NCBI GenBank assembly: GCA_045638525.1
Contig: JAZUBQ010000005.1
Span: 62,001 to 126,000, forward strand
Length of the DNA: 64,000 bases
DNA from: SIG452 sp045638525
GTDB lineage: Bacteria > Bacillota > Clostridia > UMGS1840
Direction of reading: 5' to 3'
A program made the position numbers and the translations under genes. Below the pieces are notes generated by a model. That model saw only the letters and a program-made list of their open reading frames with translations. It did no database searches and had not been told where the DNA came from. The stretch's first letter is position 1, and every line of letters starts with the position of its first letter. Shown in pieces: positions 61,606-64,000 of the stretch.

Positions 61606-62636
61606 TATTTGTCTCCTCCTTCCTTAGCAAATGCTTTGATTACTTTTACAATATTTAATGAGGACGGACATTTGTCAACACATCTGCCGCAACCTACACA
61701 AGAGTACATTCCATTGTTATTTGCAGGGAAATATACTAATTTATGCATAAATCTCTGACGGAAACGCTGCATCTGGCTGTTACGGTTGTTACCGTGTGCC
61801 ATCATGGTAAAGTCAGAGTACATGCAGGAATCCCAACAACGATATCTCTGAACGCCGTTTCCGGTGTTATAGTCTTTGATATCGTAACACTGACAAGTGG
61901 GGCAAACAAAAGTACAAGTTCCGCAAGCCAGACAAGGTTTGTATAATTCTTCCCAAATGGGAGATTCAAATTTTTCGGTTAATACATCACCATTCCAGCC
62001 ATCCAAAGAAATGTTCATATAAGGAAGTTTTTCTACGATAGCTTTGGTGGTTTCCTGCTGCGCTTTTACAGTGGAATCGTCGGTATCTTCCAGTAATTCT
62101 TTTACAGCTTCGGTGAAAACGTTACCTTTATCGGTTAAAGGATTCCAATACAGATAATCCCCTACCAACCAAGTTGCGACATCTGCTTTCGGGTCGGTAC
62201 AGTCAATACCGAATGCTTTACAGAAGCAGCTTTCTTCCGGCTCGTTACAAGCTAATGCAACTAAAATACCATGGTCACGACGTGCTTTATAGAAAGTATC
62301 AACAGGTTCGGATAAAAATACTTTATCCAAAACCTCAATCCCTTTCACATCACAGCCTTTGATTCCAAACACAACAAATTCCTGACTCTGCAGTTCTTCG
62401 GGGGTAATAGCCCATTTTTTATCTTCTTTATTACAGGTATATAAGGTTTCACTCTGGGGGAAGAATGCATCTTTGGCAGATTTAACGGTTTTTAAGGTTT
62501 CCAAAGCTACATCACAGCCGTCAGTATATACAGCATAGTTTACCTGATCAGCTGCACGAACGGGAAGATATAATTCTCTTTGTTCTTTGATTTTCCGGAA
62601 TAATGCCGGTAAGTTATTTTTAGCAATTTTTAACAT
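61605..62636 (-). CDS. FlxB/AsrA-like 4Fe-4S dicluster subunit
   Basis: A 343-residue protein of the AsrA/hydrogenase beta family. The N-terminal domain (YAVYTDGCDVALETLKTV, FVVFGIKGCDVKGIEVLDK) leads to a C-terminal ferredoxin-like pair: CLACGTCTFVCPTCQC and CVGCGRCVDKCPSS. It should carry electrons between the FAD subunit and FlxC/MvhD. It is 6 bases after the flxC-like gene and overlaps the FAD subunit by one base. Confidence 0.9.
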   Translation of the reverse strand: MLKIAKNNLPALFRKIKEQRELYLPVRAADQVNYAVYTDGCDVALETLKTVKSAKDAFFPQSETLYTCNKEDKKWAITPEELQSQEFVVFGIKGCDVKGIEVLDKVFLSEPVDTFYKARRDHGILVALACNEPEESCFCKAFGIDCTDPKADVATWLVGDYLYWNPLTDKGNVFTEAVKELLEDTDDSTVKAQQETTKAIVEKLPYMNISLDGWNGDVLTEKFESPIWEELYKPCLACGTCTFVCPTCQCYDIKDYNTGNGVQRYRCWDSCMYSDFTMMAHGNNRNSQMQRFRQRFMHKLVYFPANNNGMYSCVGCGRCVDKCPSSLNIVKVIKAFAKEGGDK

Positions 62637-62642
62637 ACTACA

Positions 62643-63608
62643 TTATCCCCTTTCGTTAGGCTCTCTGTCGGTAAACTCGAAATGAGTTAAGGGAGCTTCT
62701 GCATTGATATCTTCTCCGGCAACATAATCACCGTAAAACTCGTTGATATCTTTGATGAATTTTCTATTAAATAAATGAAGCGGGATGCCCTGGGGACAAA
62801 CTCTGCTACATTCACCACAGTCAGTACATCTGCCTGCTACGTGGAACGCACGGATAATATGGAACATATTTTCCTGGAAATCATCCACATTTGCTTTTTG
62901 TGCAGTATCAAATTTGGTGCTGTCGAACACACATTTTCTGCAGCTGCAAGCAGGACAAACATTTCTGCAGGCATTACAACGGATACATTTGGATAATTCC
63001 TTACGGAAGAATGCAAATTTTTCTTCAGAAGACATTTTTTCAATTTCTTCTACACCTGCAAAACGGTCTACAGTTGCAGTATCACGGGATTCTAACATCT
63101 GTTCGTCAAAAATCACGTGTTCTTTTCCTTTACAAGAGTGGCAACGAGATAACATTACATCATCGTAAGAAACAGTTTTGTCACCATAAACAGTGGAGAT
63201 TGCCAAAGTATCGCAAGCATCAGTCATTTCGATGCCTTTGATGGTTTCAATCCCTTTAATACCCTGTTTTTTGATTGCTTCAATATCTAATTTCCCTTTA
63301 CAGCCAACACCGATGATATATGCTTTATCACGGTCCACACGATGTTCTTTTAACAGCTGATTAAAGCTATAGGAATCACAGGGTTTTAAAAATACTAAAG
63401 TTTTGCCTTCCTTTTTGGAAGCTTCAATCATATATTTGCTTAAGTTTGCACCGCAGAATCCGTTATAAACGAAATCGGATAACGCATCTTCATTTTCAAA
63501 AAATGCCGGTTCAGGATTATATGCTAAATCCCCGATTTTCCATCCCAACACACGGGCAACGGTGCCGTCTTTTAACAGCTCTTTTGCACGGGTTACTAAT
63601 TCTTGCAT
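62643..63608 (-). CDS. FlxC-like 4Fe-4S protein (F420 hydrogenase beta-like N-terminus)
   Basis: A 321-residue protein. The N-terminal half (FLKPCDSYSFNQLLKE, YIIGVGCKGKLDIEAI, SRCHSCKGKEH) resembles the FrhB-type domain, and the C-terminal half has CIRCNACRNVCPACSCRKC and CTDCGECSRVCPQGIP for two [4Fe-4S] clusters. FlxC-type proteins link the FAD subunits to MvhD/HdrA in FlxABCD-HdrABC complexes. It overlaps the MvhD-like gene by 13 bases and precedes the FlxB-like gene. Confidence 0.87.
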   Translation of the reverse strand: MQELVTRAKELLKDGTVARVLGWKIGDLAYNPEPAFFENEDALSDFVYNGFCGANLSKYMIEASKKEGKTLVFLKPCDSYSFNQLLKEHRVDRDKAYIIGVGCKGKLDIEAIKKQGIKGIETIKGIEMTDACDTLAISTVYGDKTVSYDDVMLSRCHSCKGKEHVIFDEQMLESRDTATVDRFAGVEEIEKMSSEEKFAFFRKELSKCIRCNACRNVCPACSCRKCVFDSTKFDTAQKANVDDFQENMFHIIRAFHVAGRCTDCGECSRVCPQGIPLHLFNRKFIKDINEFYGDYVAGEDINAEAPLTHFEFTDREPNERG

Positions 63609-64000
63609 CGTAAATCCCCCAATCTAACGTTTTTGCCTAAAGAACGAATGGTTTCCACAAATTCGTTCATGGTCTGAGAGAATTTCACGCCTTCTGCCGC
63701 AGATACCCATTCTACACGGGTTCTTCCTTTTTCAATGCCGAGATATTCCAGCATAGAGAAAAGCAGAGTCATACGACGACGTGCATAATAGTTACCGGTA
63801 GAATAATGACAGTCTCCGGGGTGACATCCACAAAGGATAACACCATCTGCACCTTTTTCAAATGCTCTTAAAATGAACATAGGATTCACACGACAAGAGC
63901 AAGGCACTTTAATAATTTTTACGTCTGCGGGATAGGAAAGACGGCTGCTGCCTGCTAAATCCGCACCTGCATAACTACACCAGTTACAACAAAATGCAAC
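63596..64000 (-). CDS. mvhD: MvhD/FlxD-type hydrogenase iron-sulfur subunit (N-terminus cut by window edge)
   Basis: The visible 134 residues begin FCCNWCSYAGADLAG and continue with PCSCRVNP, VILCGCHPGDCHY and VEWVSAAEG, the complete signature of MvhD, a [2Fe-2S] protein that feeds electrons to HdrA. Only a few N-terminal residues are missing at the right edge. Related complexes place hdrA beside this gene; it would lie beyond 64000. The end overlaps the flxC-like start by 13 bases. Confidence 0.9.
   Translation of the reverse strand, partial: VAFCCNWCSYAGADLAGSSRLSYPADVKIIKVPCSCRVNPMFILRAFEKGADGVILCGCHPGDCHYSTGNYYARRRMTLLFSMLEYLGIEKGRTRVEWVSAAEGVKFSQTMNEFVETIRSLGKNVRLGDLRCKN

Noticed and set aside
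60748..62636. Anaerobic sulfite reductase AsrA-AsrB
   Set aside because: Both subunits resemble AsrA/AsrB, but no siroheme AsrC subunit follows and the neighbours are MvhD, FlxC and fumarate reductase subunits, so an Flx-type electron carrier role fits better.
62775..63241. Plus-strand open frames inside the FlxC-like gene
   Set aside because: They arise from the antisense of the cysteine-rich coding region; composition is not protein-like.
1..64000. Prophage, transposon, CRISPR array or genomic island
   Set aside because: No integrase, transposase, phage structural gene, direct-repeat array or att-like repeat was seen; the single tRNA gene is followed by its own terminator and a housekeeping gene.

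Overview
The window is AT-rich chromosomal DNA of an anaerobic, probably spore-forming member of the Clostridia (Firmicutes). Evidence for this: [FeFe]-hydrogenase maturases HydE, HydF and HydG; an EtfA with a ferredoxin domain; spore-cortex-lytic-type peptidoglycan-binding proteins; HPr kinase; a Firmicute-style rimP-nusA-rnpM-ylxQ-infB-rbfA operon; and consensus sigma-A promoters with 17-base spacers. I see no phage, transposon, CRISPR array or integration signature. The window looks like stable backbone carrying one accessory carbohydrate locus and one energy-metabolism locus. No stretch longer than 300 bases lacks a gene.

Layout. 1-1782: etfB and truncated etfA (minus). 1879-2052: a 57-residue orphan protein on the plus strand. 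2112-7703: a minus-strand run of a membrane coiled-coil protein, apbE, trxB, an amidohydrolase and metG. 7851-9824: htpG behind a perfect CIRCE operator. 9900-10736: a YitT-family membrane protein. 10733-14003: a minus-strand, probably sporulation-related operon (polysaccharide deacetylase, Ig-like protein, SleC-like protein, small peptidoglycan-binding protein). 14099-19664: split transketolase followed by hydG-hydF-hydE. 19726-21645: secreted GH26-type glycosidase. 21835-27143: plus-strand hprK, pgsA, tmcAL, dGTPase-like gene, pfkA and a second CDP-alcohol phosphatidyltransferase. 27203-29949: minus-strand thioesterase, DUF4430 lipoprotein, DUF624-like protein and galM. 30183-45574: a long plus-strand run from rimP to a C-terminal processing protease, covering translation, RNA modification, cofactor and cell-wall genes. 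45621-48143: glnA and an AEC-family transporter (minus). 48310-49117: tRNA-Arg(CCG) and trmO (plus). 49161-55358: a minus-strand sugar-related locus (glycosidase, YgjV, NSS symporter, AraC regulator, SDR, Gfo/Idh/MocA oxidoreductase). 55546-56949: trypsin-like lipoprotein protease. 57103-64000: a minus-strand redox operon that runs off the right edge.

The most interesting part is that last operon. In transcription order it encodes MvhD/FlxD (cut by the window edge), FlxC-, FlxB- and FlxA-like subunits, a fumarate-reductase-type iron-sulfur subunit, a fumarate-reductase-type flavoprotein with no membrane anchor, and an AspT/SucE-family exchanger. I infer a soluble NAD(P)H-linked reductase for fumarate or a similar enoate, possibly flavin-based electron bifurcating if an HdrA gene lies just beyond position 64000, with the exchanger moving the dicarboxylate. 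Together with the ferredoxin-type EtfAB and the HydEFG set, this suggests an energy metabolism built on ferredoxin, NADH and H2.

Regulation seen directly: a CIRCE operator over the htpG start site; a terminator-like hairpin in the rimP-nusA leader; a terminator-like hairpin just upstream of the hydG ribosome binding site; a large hairpin between the flavoprotein gene and its exchanger; and two compact units where a terminator abuts the next promoter. All coordinates and motifs were read by eye. No database search was run, so family names rest on recognised motifs.
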